A DNA stretch of 64,000 nt from Verrucosispora sp. NA02020 (GTDB taxonomy: Bacteria > Actinomycetota > Actinomycetes > Mycobacteriales > Micromonosporaceae), in the NCBI RefSeq assembly GCF_013364215.1, contig NZ_CP054923.1, forward strand, positions 4,650,001 to 4,714,000. The letters are read 5' to 3'. Position numbers and translations under genes: made by a program. The notes beneath the pieces are model-generated. The model was not told the DNA's origin. It saw only the letters and a list, made by a program, of their open reading frames with translations, and searched no databases. Below, piece by piece: positions 40,873-49,513 of this stretch. Within the stretch, counting starts at the first letter, position 1; every line of letters starts with the position of its first letter.

Positions 40873-42150
40873 TCAGTTGACCTGGATCCGCACCGCGTCG
40901 AAGGCGGGGGTCTGGTTGGCCCGCTCCGACATCGGGATACGGTGCGAGCCGTCGCCGGCCCAGACCGCGCACTGTGCGGTGCCGGACTCGGGCAGGCCCG
41001 GGATCTGGATGACCACGCTGTCCGGCTGGCTACCGCCGCCGCCGTCCTCGGTGGCCACGAAGAAGGCCGGTACCGGATCCGCCGCCGGCGCCTCGTTCGT
41101 GTTGTTCAGCATCCGGCAGGCGGTGTGGAAGTGGCCACGGGTCAGGCCCTCACCGTTGAGCAGCGAGCTCTCCAGGTAGTAGCCACCCTGACCGGCCGGG
41201 AGGAAGCGGTCCCGGACCAGGTTGCGGGTGCTGACCCGCAGGGCGAAGCCCTCGTTGCGGTTGATCTGCTGCGGGAACTCGGTGATCAGCAGCGACGGGT
41301 TGTTCGCGGCGGAGCCGACCTCACCGAAGGCGGTGCTGATGCAGCGGTTGCCGTTCTGGAAGCCGTCGTGCGGCTGGAGCTGGCTGTTGTTGCAGTTGTT
41401 GGCCAGCACGTCGAGGCCGTTGTTGCCTCCGCCGTTGTTGCCGCCGTTGTTGTTGCCCCCGCCGTTGTTCCCACCGTTGTTGGGGTTGTTGCCGCCGTTG
41501 TTCCCACCGTTGTTGTTGTTCACCGGCTGCACCTGGCAGGCGGCCAGACCGGCGAGGCCACGCGGCCGGGGGCCGAAGCGGTCGATGGAGATGGTGATTC
41601 GGTCGAGCGTGGCCCGCCGCTTGCTGGCCAGCGGGTCGAGGATCGCGTTGCGGATGAACGCCTGGCCCTTGTTGCCCTCGGCGGCCAGGCGCTGGTCGGC
41701 CTCGGTGATCTGGGTCTGGAGCAGGGCCAGGTTGCGGTCCACCTCGGCGCGGGCCCGGTCGGGCACCTGCGGCAGGCGGCTCACCACGTCGGGACAGGCC
41801 ACGGCGAAGGAACCGGCGGGGGTCGCGCCACCGTTGCCGCTGCGGGTCTCCTGGCACTCCTCCACGGACTGCTGCCCGTCACCCCAGTGGTTGGTCACCC
41901 ACCGGCCGTTCTGGAAGGTACGGGTGGTGGTGGCGCCACGGGCGGTCGGCGCGGTCGCACCCGGGCTGGGCTCGACACACTCGGCCGAGATCGGGCGGGT
42001 CTGCTGCTTGTTCGGCCGTCGGTCACCGGCCGACGAGATCTGGGTAACGGCAACGACGCCACCGAAGACGGCGAGCGTGGCACCAACGGCCAGAAGTCGT
42101 TTGGTCCGCGTGTTACCTGAGGGTCTGCGTGACCGGGTGGACCTGCGCAT
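40873..42150 (-). CDS. Secreted protein with Asn/Gly-rich spacer
   Basis: A 425-residue exported protein. A basic N-terminus and signal-anchor (RTKRLLAVGATLAVFGGVVA) lead to a domain with CVEPSPG, NGRWVTNHWGDGQQ and a helical segment (VDRNLALLQTQITEADQRLA). Then comes a spacer of about 40 residues made almost wholly of Asn and Gly (NNGGNNGGNNPNNGGNNGGG) and a beta-rich C-terminal domain with several Cys (NNCNNSQ, GNRCIS, HTACRML, AQCAVWAG). ATG 42150 has a strong AAGGAGAG site. 42151-42415 upstream has no gene. Function is unknown; no enzyme motif seen. Confidence 0.85.
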   Translation of the reverse strand: MRRSTRSRRPSGNTRTKRLLAVGATLAVFGGVVAVTQISSAGDRRPNKQQTRPISAECVEPSPGATAPTARGATTTRTFQNGRWVTNHWGDGQQSVEECQETRSGNGGATPAGSFAVACPDVVSRLPQVPDRARAEVDRNLALLQTQITEADQRLAAEGNKGQAFIRNAILDPLASKRRATLDRITISIDRFGPRPRGLAGLAACQVQPVNNNNGGNNGGNNPNNGGNNGGGNNNGGNNGGGNNGLDVLANNCNNSQLQPHDGFQNGNRCISTAFGEVGSAANNPSLLITEFPQQINRNEGFALRVSTRNLVRDRFLPAGQGGYYLESSLLNGEGLTRGHFHTACRMLNNTNEAPAADPVPAFFVATEDGGGGSQPDSVVIQIPGLPESGTAQCAVWAGDGSHRIPMSERANQTPAFDAVRIQVN

Positions 42151-42415
42151 CGAATTGCTCTCCTTCTCGATCCGGTACCTGACGCGTGACTCGACGGACC
42201 GAACGGAATCGTGGTGGCGCGTTCGACGGAGGCCGTTCGAACGCACCGGTGGTACGTCGACAGACGACGATGCCCTTTCCGCACCGCCTCCCGCGCCCCC
42301 GGCGCGGGTTGGGAGATCCTGTCCATTCCCGGTGAGGTACGGCCCCGCCGTGGCGGGAGTTCAAAAGAAGGTGGACTTTTTTTCGACGACCCGGGCCGTA
42401 CGGCTCCTGGGCAGG

Positions 42416-43270
42416 TCAGACCTGGTGCAGATGGTCGTAGGCGAAACCGTCCACGAGTTCGTCGCGGCGCTGCCCGAGTCGCCGGATGTCGTCGAGCAGA
42501 TCGGTGCGATCCACCACGGCGGGACTTTCGTTCTCCAGGGTGCGCAGACGCTCACCGACAGCGAGCGCGGACAGATCCTCGGCCAGTCGTGCGGGATCGA
42601 CACCACAGGAGAATCGGTGCGTCCGCAGAATGACTCGCTCCACCAGGAACGCGCCGGGCCGCACCTCGACCCAACTCCACCCCTCGACCGGGCCGTCGGC
42701 CCAGCGCACGTGCAACCCGCGCAGGATCGGATCCGCCAGTCGCCGCGACACGTACGCCTCGACCGCCTCGGCCCGGGCGAGCGCGCCGAGGTCGTTGACC
42801 GCGCCGGTGCGCCCGTCCGGCAGCCGGCCGACGATGTCGCGGAACCCGACGGCGGGTACGTCCGACCCGGCGGCGCCGTCGGCGTACCGGCGGGCGTCGA
42901 TCACGTAGCCGACGATGCCCGGACCGTGGTCGACGGCGCGCAGGGTGACCGAGCCGATCCGCAGCAGCGGCAGGCCGACGCTGGCGGTGACCGCCTCGAC
43001 GATCCGGTCCACCCGCCGGGCGGCGGCGTCCGGCGCGGGCTCCCGGAACTCGACGGCGAACTGCGGCAGGCCGGTGTCGTCCGCGCAGACCACGTGGTCG
43101 AGCACCACCCGCGCGGCGGTGTTCCACTGGCTGCCGGTGAGCCCCGGCGGCCGGCGCCGGATCACGTCACCCAGACGCGGGGCGGCGTGCACCCGTTGTC
43201 CCGCGCGGGCCAGCACAGGCGTACGCCCACCGGCCGGAACCGTCGACAGCCACGCGTCGCCACCGGTCAT
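42416..43270 (-). CDS. Conserved hypothetical protein with DUF2726-like segment
   Basis: A 284-residue soluble protein. The part AARVVLDHVVCADDTGLPQF followed by AVEFREP resembles the DUF2726 nuclease-like core (usual form: store-house phrases of the VFDHVLVDRRTLRPVAAVEL kind split by a Lys), but the expected DDxxH ending is not seen. The C-terminus is helical (LAEDLSALAVGERLRTLENE). ATG 43270 follows GGGTGGATACGACG. Divergent from the metal-receptor gene. The domain call is weak. Confidence 0.65.
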   Translation of the reverse strand: MTGGDAWLSTVPAGGRTPVLARAGQRVHAAPRLGDVIRRRPPGLTGSQWNTAARVVLDHVVCADDTGLPQFAVEFREPAPDAAARRVDRIVEAVTASVGLPLLRIGSVTLRAVDHGPGIVGYVIDARRYADGAAGSDVPAVGFRDIVGRLPDGRTGAVNDLGALARAEAVEAYVSRRLADPILRGLHVRWADGPVEGWSWVEVRPGAFLVERVILRTHRFSCGVDPARLAEDLSALAVGERLRTLENESPAVVDRTDLLDDIRRLGQRRDELVDGFAYDHLHQV

Positions 43271-43402
43271 CGTCGTATCCACCCAATCCTGCCGCCGACC
43301 GACCGAGTCTAGGATGACGATCATGCCGGGCGGCTCCCCCGGTGGGCCCGCGATGACCGCCACGACGGTGACCGACCGCGCCCGAGCCGAGGAGGTGGAC
43401 GG

Positions 43403-44176
43403 ATGCGGGTGGTGTCCCTGGTGCCCTCGCTGACCGAGGCGGTGGCGGTGACCCTGCCGGGTCTGCTGGTCGGAGCCACCGACTGGTGCACCGCTCCGGC
43501 CGATCTGGACGTGCCCCGGGTGGGCGGCAGCAAGTACCCCGACCTGGACCGGGTGCGCGCGTTGCGGCCGGACCTGGTGCTGCTCAACGTCGAGGAGAAC
43601 CGGCGCGAGGACGCCGAGGCGCTGTCCGCCGCCGGGGTGCCGGTCCGGGTCACCTACCCACGCACCGTGGACGCCGCCCTGACCGAGCTCGCCGACCTGC
43701 TGCGTGACCTGGGCGCGTCGGGGGAACCCGAGTGGTTGACGGCGGCGCGACGGGCCTGGGCCGACCTTCCGACTCCGTCGGTGCGGCACCGTGCGGTGGT
43801 GCCGGTCTGGCGGCGCCCCTGGGTGGTGCTCGGCGCCGACACCTTCGCCGGTGACGTGCTCCGCCGGCTGGGCGTGACCAACCTCTACGCCGGGCACCCG
43901 GAACGGTATCCGCGACCGTCCCTGGACGAACTGCGCGCCACCGGACCCGACCTGGTGGTGCTGCCGGACGAGCCGTACCGGTTCACCGCCGACGACGGGC
44001 CGGAGGCATTTCCGGGCGTACCGTGTGCTCTGCTCTCCGGTCGGCACCTGACCTGGTACGGCCCGTCGCTGGCCGAGGCCCCGTCGGTGCTGGCCGCTCA
44101 ACTGGCGGACCCGGTCCGACGGCCCGGACCGGAAGGGGTCGAAGGTCCCGTCCGGTCCGGGCCCGGTCGGCCCTGA
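43403..44176 (+). CDS. Helical-backbone metal receptor / BtuF-like binding-fold protein
   Basis: A 257-residue protein of the periplasmic-binding fold for iron-siderophores and cobalamin. MRVVSLVPSLTEAVAV, VGATDWCTAP, LDRVRALRPDLVLLNVEENR and GDVLRRLGVTNLYAG are typical. There is no signal peptide or lipobox, so unlike BtuF it seems cytoplasmic. No ABC transporter genes are next to it. Such stand-alone receptors are common in actinobacteria; the ligand is unknown. Start is ATG 43403. Confidence 0.85.
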   Translation: MRVVSLVPSLTEAVAVTLPGLLVGATDWCTAPADLDVPRVGGSKYPDLDRVRALRPDLVLLNVEENRREDAEALSAAGVPVRVTYPRTVDAALTELADLLRDLGASGEPEWLTAARRAWADLPTPSVRHRAVVPVWRRPWVVLGADTFAGDVLRRLGVTNLYAGHPERYPRPSLDELRATGPDLVVLPDEPYRFTADDGPEAFPGVPCALLSGRHLTWYGPSLAEAPSVLAAQLADPVRRPGPEGVEGPVRSGPGRP

Positions 44177-44253
44177 CCGCACCCGGTCCCACCGGCGTCC
44201 AATGGAGGTGTCACCGGGACAGCGGTGCGAAGCAGAGAAGGGACGTGGACATC

Positions 44254-44814
44254 ATGACCGCGATGACCGAGCGGAACACCGCCGCCAGGACCCCGGGCGC
44301 CGAGACCGTTCGGGAGCAGGTCGACCGGAGGCGGGTCACCCGCCACCTGCTCGCCGGGCTGCGGCTGGCACTCGGCTGGATCTTCCTCTGGGCGTTCGTG
44401 GACAAGCTGTTCGGCCTGGGGTTCGCCACCGAGGGCGAGAACGCCTGGATCAACGGCGGCAGCCCCACCAAGGGCTTCCTCAGCTTCGGCGTCACCGGTC
44501 CGTTCGAGGGCTTCTACCAGAGCATGGCCGGGGCGGTCTGGGCCGACTGGCTGTTCATGATCGGTCTGGCCGCGATCGGCACCGCCCTGATCCTCGGCAT
44601 CGGGGTGCGCGTCGCCGCCGTCGCCGGTGGCCTGCTACTGGTGATGATGTGGACTGCGGCCCTGCTGCCCGCGAACAACCCCTTCATGGACGACCACCTG
44701 GTCTACGCCGGGGTGCTGGCGCTGCTCGCGGTGACCAACGCCGGTGACACCTGGGGCCTCGGCCGCACCTGGGCCCGGCTGCCGATCGTCCAGCGCTTCG
44801 CCTGGCTCCGCTGA
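44254..44814 (+). CDS. DoxX family membrane protein
   Basis: A 186-residue protein with four hydrophobic helices: LLAGLRLALGWIFLWAFVD, WLFMIGLAAIGTALILGIGV, VAAVAGGLLLVMMWTAALL and DDHLVYAGVLALLAVTNAG. The first helix and KLFG segment are the DoxX mark; a GlyAsn-rich loop (EGENAWINGGSPTKGF) lies outside. DoxX-type proteins are quinone-linked or support oxidative-stress enzymes. ATG 44254 is used; a GTG at 44245 is also close to the AAGGG site. Follows the metal-receptor gene by 77 bp. Confidence 0.9.
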   Translation: MTAMTERNTAARTPGAETVREQVDRRRVTRHLLAGLRLALGWIFLWAFVDKLFGLGFATEGENAWINGGSPTKGFLSFGVTGPFEGFYQSMAGAVWADWLFMIGLAAIGTALILGIGVRVAAVAGGLLLVMMWTAALLPANNPFMDDHLVYAGVLALLAVTNAGDTWGLGRTWARLPIVQRFAWLR

Positions 44815-44869
44815 CCTGTCACCTCCCTCCCCACACGGCGGGCGTCACCCCTGCGGGTGCCGCCCGCCG

Positions 44870-44903
44870 CCACGACGGCCCGGGTGCTCCCGGGCCGTCG
44901 TGG
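44870..44903 (+). terminator. Hairpin terminator after doxX-type gene
   Basis: Perfect 15-bp arms (CCACGACGGCCCGGG and complement) around TGCT, between the DoxX and FKBP genes. Confidence 0.8.
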
Positions 44904-44979
44904 CGCGTGCGACGGGCACCGCTGGCGTAGCATCCGGCAGGATTGTGCTGACCAGAACCGACGTCACAGGAGAATCCGC

Positions 44980-45360
44980 ATGAACCAGGCAGCGAGCAAG
45001 CCCGAGATCGGTCCGATCGAGGGTGCCCCGCCCGCCGACCTCGTGATCGAGGACATCACCGTGGGCGACGGCCCCGAGGCCCAGCCCGGCCAGCGTGCCC
45101 GCGTCCACTACGTCGGGGTCTCGCACTCCACCGGCGCCGAGTTCGACGCCTCCTGGAACCGGGGGGACGCCTTCGAGTTCCCGCTCGGCGGTGGCCGGGT
45201 CATCGCCGGCTGGGACCAGGGCGTGGTCGGGATGCGGGTCGGTGGGCGGCGCAAGCTGACCATCCCGCCGCACCTGGGCTACGGCAGCCAGGGCGCCGGT
45301 GGCGTCATCAAGCCCAACGAGACCCTGGTCTTCGTGGTCGACCTGCTCGGCGTCCGCTGA
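44980..45360 (+). CDS. FKBP-type peptidyl-prolyl cis-trans isomerase
   Basis: A 126-residue single-domain FKBP. VIEDITVGDGPEAQPGQRAR, VHYVGVSHSTGAEFDASWNR, FPLGGGRVIAGWDQGVVGM and LTIPPHLGYGSQGAGG contain the conserved Tyr, Phe/Asp, Val-Ile, Trp and Tyr of the active pocket. No signal peptide, so cytoplasmic. It speeds proline isomerisation during folding. ATG 44980 has CAGGAG 6 bases before it. Confidence 0.95.
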   Translation: MNQAASKPEIGPIEGAPPADLVIEDITVGDGPEAQPGQRARVHYVGVSHSTGAEFDASWNRGDAFEFPLGGGRVIAGWDQGVVGMRVGGRRKLTIPPHLGYGSQGAGGVIKPNETLVFVVDLLGVR

Positions 45361-45364
45361 GCGC

Positions 45365-45403
45365 CGCGTCCGGCGCCGGCCCCCGTACCCGGCGCCGGAC
45401 GCG
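45365..45403 (+). terminator. Hairpin terminator after FKBP gene
   Basis: Perfect 15-bp arms (CGCGTCCGGCGCCGG, 45365-45379, and its complement 45389-45403), 4 bp after the stop codon. Confidence 0.78.
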
Positions 45404-45462
45404 CGGTCGGCGTCGCACGCCGACCACCGCACGCCCCGGCGGGCGAACCCGCCGTCGCGGCG

Positions 45463-45813
45463 TCACACGCCGGCCAGCACCCGCTCGGAGCACGAGCCGA
45501 CGACCGGGATGACCCGGCGCAGGCCGGTGGCACGCAGCACCCGCTCCACCACCGGCGGCGGGTCCGTCAGCACCAGTTGGCCGCCCTGGGCGCGCACCCA
45601 GAGCCGGGCCGCGATCAGCGTGCGCACCCCGGCGGCGGAGAGCACCCGCACCTCGGAGAGATCCACCCGCAGCTCCGGCCGGGCCGGTGCAGCCCAGAGG
45701 GCCGCGCGGAACGCCGCGACGGTGGCGATGTCGACGGCACCGACCACGCGGACGCACACCGCGTCGTCGAAGACCGTCGTCTCCACGTGGAACCGCTCCT
45801 CGCGCTCTGGCAT
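45463..45813 (-). CDS. STAS-domain protein (anti-anti-sigma factor type)
   Basis: A 116-residue STAS protein. VCVRVVGAVDIATVAAFRAA, LRVDLSEVRVLSAAGVRTLI and the closing ATGLRRVIPVVG match the SpoIIAA/RsbV fold, with the phosphorylatable Ser in LSAAGV. Such proteins bind anti-sigma kinases when unphosphorylated and so free a sigma factor. No anti-sigma or phosphatase gene lies next to it, so its partner is elsewhere. Confidence 0.9.
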   Translation of the reverse strand: MPEREERFHVETTVFDDAVCVRVVGAVDIATVAAFRAALWAAPARPELRVDLSEVRVLSAAGVRTLIAARLWVRAQGGQLVLTDPPPVVERVLRATGLRRVIPVVGSCSERVLAGV

Positions 45814-45994
45814 GAGAAGAACCTATCCCCCACCACCGACACTCACACCCTGCGTAAAGGCGGTTCCGGGTAAGCCCAGGGCATGACCCGCAGGCCCGGT
45901 GCATCCACCCTAGGGACGATCCCGGGCACCACCCTCCGCCCGCCCACGACGGGAACACCGGGCCGGTGACGACCCGGCGCCCGACGTCGGTGTG

Positions 45995-47260
45995 TCACCC
46001 GCCGCTCGCCGAGGGCTGCGGCTCCGGCGAGCCACCGCCGGCCACCGCGCCCGGGTCCGCCGACGCGGTCGGTGCCGGCTTCAGCCCGGCGGGTACGGGC
46101 AGCGCACTGCCCTCGGCGAACCGGTCCCAGTCGACGTTCCACGCCGTCCAGCCGTTGCCCTCGCCGAGTTCGACCTCGGTGCCCTTGACGGTGACCAGGT
46201 CACCGACCTGGGTGACGCCCATCAGCCAGTCGGCGTTGGCCGCGGAGAGGTTGGTGCACCCGTGCGACACGTTGGTGTACCCCTGATCCCCCTCCGACCA
46301 GGGCGCACCGTGGATGAACTCGCCGCCCCAGGTCAACCGCTGCGCGTCCTCGACGTCGACGACGTACGGGTCGGCCGAGCCCGTGGTGTCGAACGTGGTG
46401 AAGTCGTGCTTCTCCATGATCACCATTTTGCCGCTGGAGGTCGGGGTGCTCGGCTTGCCGAGGCTGACCGGGAGCTTGCGCAGCAGCTTCCCGTCCCGGA
46501 TCACCGACATCTGCTTGGTCGCGTTGTCGATCTCCAACGCCGTCTGCCGGCCGATCTTCGACGTGGCCCGCCGGTCGGCGTCGCCGACGTTCTCCTTGCC
46601 GATCGGCAGACCCTCCAGCGCGGCACGAACGTTGATGGACGTGCCGGGTCGCCAGAAATCGGGCGCCCGATAATAGACCTGACTCCCGTCGGACACCCAG
46701 GACCAGGTGCCCGGCTGCGGCGGATCGGTCTTCACGAACAAACGACGTTGCACATCCGCCCTGGCTTCTTTCGGAATGGGCGGGTCGAACGCGACGGTTA
46801 CCGGCATGGCCGTGCCGTACGTCCGATTACCGGCGAAATAGAGCGTACTGGTGATCGCCGGTTTGGACGATTTCGGTTGCGTCGTGAAGGTCGTCTTCCG
46901 AGTGACCGTCTGCCCCTTCTCGCCGGTCACCGTGACCTCGGCGGTGTAGGTCCGCTTGGGCTGCAACACCTCGGCCGGCACCCACCCGGTGCCGTCCTCG
47001 CGCGGCTCGGCCTCGACCTTTCCGCCCTTGTCGTCGGTGATCCGCACATCGGTGACCCGCCCGTGCTTGACCGCGGTGCCGATCTCCCCGCTGATCGGCA
47101 CGTCCCGCGCGCCCTCGGCGGGCGTCACGGCGAGTTCCGGAGCCGCCTGCCGACCCTCACCGGGTCCGGCGGTCCTCCGATCACCCGTGCACGCGCCCAG
47201 CGCCAGCGGCGCCGCTGCGACGGCCACCGTCAACAGCGCCAATCGCCCCCTCAGGTTCAT
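45995..47260 (-). CDS. L,D-transpeptidase, lipoprotein (Ig-like plus YkuD domain)
   Basis: A 421-residue cell-wall enzyme forming 3-3 crosslinks. The signal peptide ends in a lipobox (LALGAC, Cys24). Two Ig-like domains follow (about 40-130 and 130-240, for example PAEGARDVPISGEI and YGTAMPVTVAFDPP). The YkuD catalytic domain begins QTALEIDNATKQMSVI and has HDFTTF, IHGAPW and the nucleophile in SHGCTNLSAANADWL. The order matches mycobacterial LdtMt2 homologues. The C-terminal tail is Pro/Ser/Gly-rich. ATG 47260. Confidence 0.95.
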   Translation of the reverse strand: MNLRGRLALLTVAVAAAPLALGACTGDRRTAGPGEGRQAAPELAVTPAEGARDVPISGEIGTAVKHGRVTDVRITDDKGGKVEAEPREDGTGWVPAEVLQPKRTYTAEVTVTGEKGQTVTRKTTFTTQPKSSKPAITSTLYFAGNRTYGTAMPVTVAFDPPIPKEARADVQRRLFVKTDPPQPGTWSWVSDGSQVYYRAPDFWRPGTSINVRAALEGLPIGKENVGDADRRATSKIGRQTALEIDNATKQMSVIRDGKLLRKLPVSLGKPSTPTSSGKMVIMEKHDFTTFDTTGSADPYVVDVEDAQRLTWGGEFIHGAPWSEGDQGYTNVSHGCTNLSAANADWLMGVTQVGDLVTVKGTEVELGEGNGWTAWNVDWDRFAEGSALPVPAGLKPAPTASADPGAVAGGGSPEPQPSASGG

Positions 47261-47545
47261 GATGCGTCCCCCCGTTTATTTCTCGCCCTCCGCCACATTC
47301 TCGCCGTCTACCCACCAGCGACTCAGCAATTCTGCGAAACCGCGCGCCAATACCGGGTGGACATTTTTGCGCTATTGCGCCGGACCAGGCCGGGAAATGC
47401 CCGACCGTGATATCCCGACCGTTAGTCGGCGACCTGCGTCCATTGTCCGCGCACCCGCCGGTCCACGACGCTTCGCCCGGTCTCGGGCGTACGGCCACCC
47501 GTGGACCCGGCGTCCCTTCAGCCGCCGAGCCCCCGCCCCGACCTA

Positions 47546-47575
47546 CCCACGCCCACGCCCACGCCCACGCCCACG
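47546..47575. repeat. Tandem hexamer (CCCACG) x5
   Basis: Five exact head-to-tail copies of CCCACG, 11 bp before the inverted repeat at 47587. Confidence 0.85.
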
Positions 47576-47586
47576 CCGGAACATGG

Positions 47587-47645
47587 TTGATCAAGGAGTT
47601 TTGGTCCGAATCCGCCGCCCACCCAGACCAAAACTCCTTGATCAA
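47587..47645. repeat. Perfect 20-bp intergenic inverted repeat
   Basis: The left arm TTGATCAAGGAGTTTTGGTC (47587-47606) and the right arm (47626-47645) are exact complements around a 19-bp spacer. The outer end TTGATCAA is itself a palindrome. No open reading frame lies inside, so it is not an insertion sequence; a terminator, an operator or a mobile miniature repeat are all possible. Confidence 0.85.
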
Positions 47646-47828
47646 AGGGGCGATCTTGGGAAGCGGCCTTGGGGGCGCCGCGCGTGGTCGGGCGCGACTC
47701 TTCGTGCGTGTGGTCGGTGGTCGGCCAGAGAACTGCAAGCTGCGAGACACCTGGACGGGTCGGACAGGACAGGCATCGACCGCATGGCGACCTTACGGCC
47801 AGCAGGAGGTGAAGTTGTCCACGCCCAC

Positions 47829-47948
47829 GCCGATCATGGACGTCTGGTTCCCGTCCGCGCCGATCATGCCGCCTGCGCCGATCATGGAGTTGTGGCCGGA
47901 TATTCGACCTCTATATGCCGTTATGCACTGTACACAACTCCATGATCG
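47829..47948. repeat. GATCATG repeat cluster with 16-bp inverted repeat
   Basis: CGCCGATCATG occurs at 47829, 47859 and 47877. The last begins a perfect inverted repeat: CGATCATGGAGTTGTG at 47879-47894 and its complement at 47933-47948, with a 38-bp AT-rich loop. The same GATCATGGAGTT arm occurs at 56274. Confidence 0.8.
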
Positions 47949-48012
47949 ACGCCTGGGGGGCGGGCGGCGCGGGCCGGGGGCGCAGGCCGGGCGGGGCGGG
48001 GGCGGACGGGGC

Positions 48013-49437
48013 TCAGACGGCGGCGATCAGCAGGGCGGGCTGCTCGACGCAGTCGGCGACGTGCCGCAGGAAGCCACCGGCGACTCCCCCGTCGCAGACC
48101 CGGTGGTCGAAGGTGAGGCTGAGCTGCGTCACCTTGCGCACCGCCAGCTCTCCCTCCACCACCCAGGGCTTGTCCACGATGCGGCCCACTCCGAGCAGCG
48201 CCGCCTCCGGGTGGTTGATGATCGGGGTGGAACCGTCGACACCGAACACCCCGTAGTTGTTGAGCGTGAACGTGCCCCCGGTGAGCCGGGCCGGTGGCAG
48301 CTCACCCGCCCGCGCCGCGGTGGTGGTCGCGGCCAGCTCGGCGGCCAGCTCGGCGGTGGTGAGCCGGTCGGCGTCGCGCAGCACCGGCACCAGCAGGCCA
48401 CGATCGGTCTGGGCGGCGATGCCCAGATGCACGGCGGCGGACTGGACGATCCGCTGCCCCTCGGTGTCCACCCGGGCGTTGAGCTGCGGGTACCGGCGTA
48501 GCCCGGACAGGCAGATCCGGGCCAGCAGCGCCAGGATGCTCACCGGCTGGTCCGGTCGGGCGGCGTTGATCGCGGCCCGGGTACCCAGCAGCCCGGTGGC
48601 GTCCACGTCGACCCAGATGGTCACCTCCGGGATCTCCCGCCGGCTGCGGGAGAGCTTGTCGGCGATCACCCGGCGGATGCCGGTCAACGGGATCACCTGG
48701 TCCCGTTGGTCGGCCGGAGCGAGTCCGACATGCGCCGGGGTCCCGGCCGGCAGGTCCGGCGTCGCGGGGCCGGTCGCGGGCGGAAGGCCCCGCGTCGTAA
48801 GGCCCGGCGCGGGCGTACCCGTGACCGAACGGTCCGTCGCGTACGCGTCGGCCGCCGCCTCCACGTCGGCGCGGCGGACCACTCCGCCGGGTCCGGTGCC
48901 CCGCAGGGTGGCCAGGTCGACGCCGTGCGCACGGGCCAGCCGCCGCACGATCGGCGAGATGACCAGTGCCGGCGTCGCGGACGGATCCGCGCCGACCGCC
49001 GACGGGGTCGGCGCGGCCGGAGCAAGGCTCGGGGCGGTGACCGGCGCGGTCGGGGCGAGGCGGGGACGCCGACGGCGGCGGGTGGCACCGTGCCCGGTGC
49101 CGTACCCGATCAGCACGTTGCCCGAGCCGGCCCGCTCCTCCTCGCGGTAGACCGCGTGCCCGGCGGGCTCGGTCGCGCCGGCGGCACCGTCGGTGACCGG
49201 CGCGGCCACCGTGATCAACGGCTGGCCGACCGGACGCACCTCGCCCTCCGCGCCGTGCAGGGCCACCACCCGGCCGGCGTACGGGCAGGGCACGTCCACG
49301 ACCGCCTTGGCGGTCTCCACCTCGACCACGGTCTGGTCCACGGTGACCACGTCACCCACCGCGACCCGCCACTGCACGATCTCCGCCTCGGCGAGCCCCT
49401 CACCGAGGTCAGGAAGGAAGAAGACTTGCTCGCTCAT
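48013..49437 (-). CDS. Dihydrolipoamide acyltransferase (E2) of branched-chain 2-oxoacid dehydrogenase
   Basis: A 474-residue E2 core enzyme. The lipoyl domain has the modified Lys44 in VETAKAVVDVP. A basic Ala/Pro linker follows, then the E1/E3-binding segment (ISPIVRRLARAHGVDLATLR, GTGPGGVVRRADVEA), and the acyltransferase domain with TGIRRVIADKLSRSRREIPE and the active-site DHRVCDGG. It carries acyl groups from E1 to CoA. It lies 76 bp after the E1 beta gene, a gap with a short duplicated CTCATGCCGGCAC. The divergent Lrp regulator and E1 pair point to branched-chain rather than pyruvate substrates. No E3 is adjacent. Confidence 0.92.
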   Translation of the reverse strand: MSEQVFFLPDLGEGLAEAEIVQWRVAVGDVVTVDQTVVEVETAKAVVDVPCPYAGRVVALHGAEGEVRPVGQPLITVAAPVTDGAAGATEPAGHAVYREEERAGSGNVLIGYGTGHGATRRRRRPRLAPTAPVTAPSLAPAAPTPSAVGADPSATPALVISPIVRRLARAHGVDLATLRGTGPGGVVRRADVEAAADAYATDRSVTGTPAPGLTTRGLPPATGPATPDLPAGTPAHVGLAPADQRDQVIPLTGIRRVIADKLSRSRREIPEVTIWVDVDATGLLGTRAAINAARPDQPVSILALLARICLSGLRRYPQLNARVDTEGQRIVQSAAVHLGIAAQTDRGLLVPVLRDADRLTTAELAAELAATTTAARAGELPPARLTGGTFTLNNYGVFGVDGSTPIINHPEAALLGVGRIVDKPWVVEGELAVRKVTQLSLTFDHRVCDGGVAGGFLRHVADCVEQPALLIAAV

Positions 49438-49513
49438 GCCGGCACTCCGCTCCGCTGCGTGCCGCCATGAGACTCCACCGCACCGCACCCGATGACTCGC
49501 TCGCTCCGCTCGC

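Larger units (their letters stand above)
47261..48012. other. Long intergenic region rich in repeats
   Basis: About 750 bp with no credible gene between the L,D-transpeptidase start and the E2 stop. 47261-47420 is AT-richer and should carry the transpeptidase promoter. Then follow a CCCACG hexamer array, a perfect 20-bp inverted repeat and a second one with 16-bp arms preceded by three GATCATG boxes, each listed separately. Confidence 0.7.

Noticed and set aside
41395..41525. GTTGTT/CCGCC short repeats that could look like a CRISPR or tandem array
   Set aside because: They are in frame inside the secreted-protein gene and encode the Asn/Gly-rich spacer; no spacer-repeat regularity.
47829..47890. 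Three CGCCGATCATG boxes resembling a mini CRISPR
   Set aside because: The repeat is only 11 bp, spacings are unequal (30 and 18 bp), and no cas gene is in the window; one box is an arm of an inverted repeat.
49438..49513. Duplicated CTCATGCCGGCAC at the E2 and E1 beta gene junctions
   Set aside because: Short direct repeat around the E2 start and the E1 beta 3' end; too short for a mobile element, with no sign of regulation.
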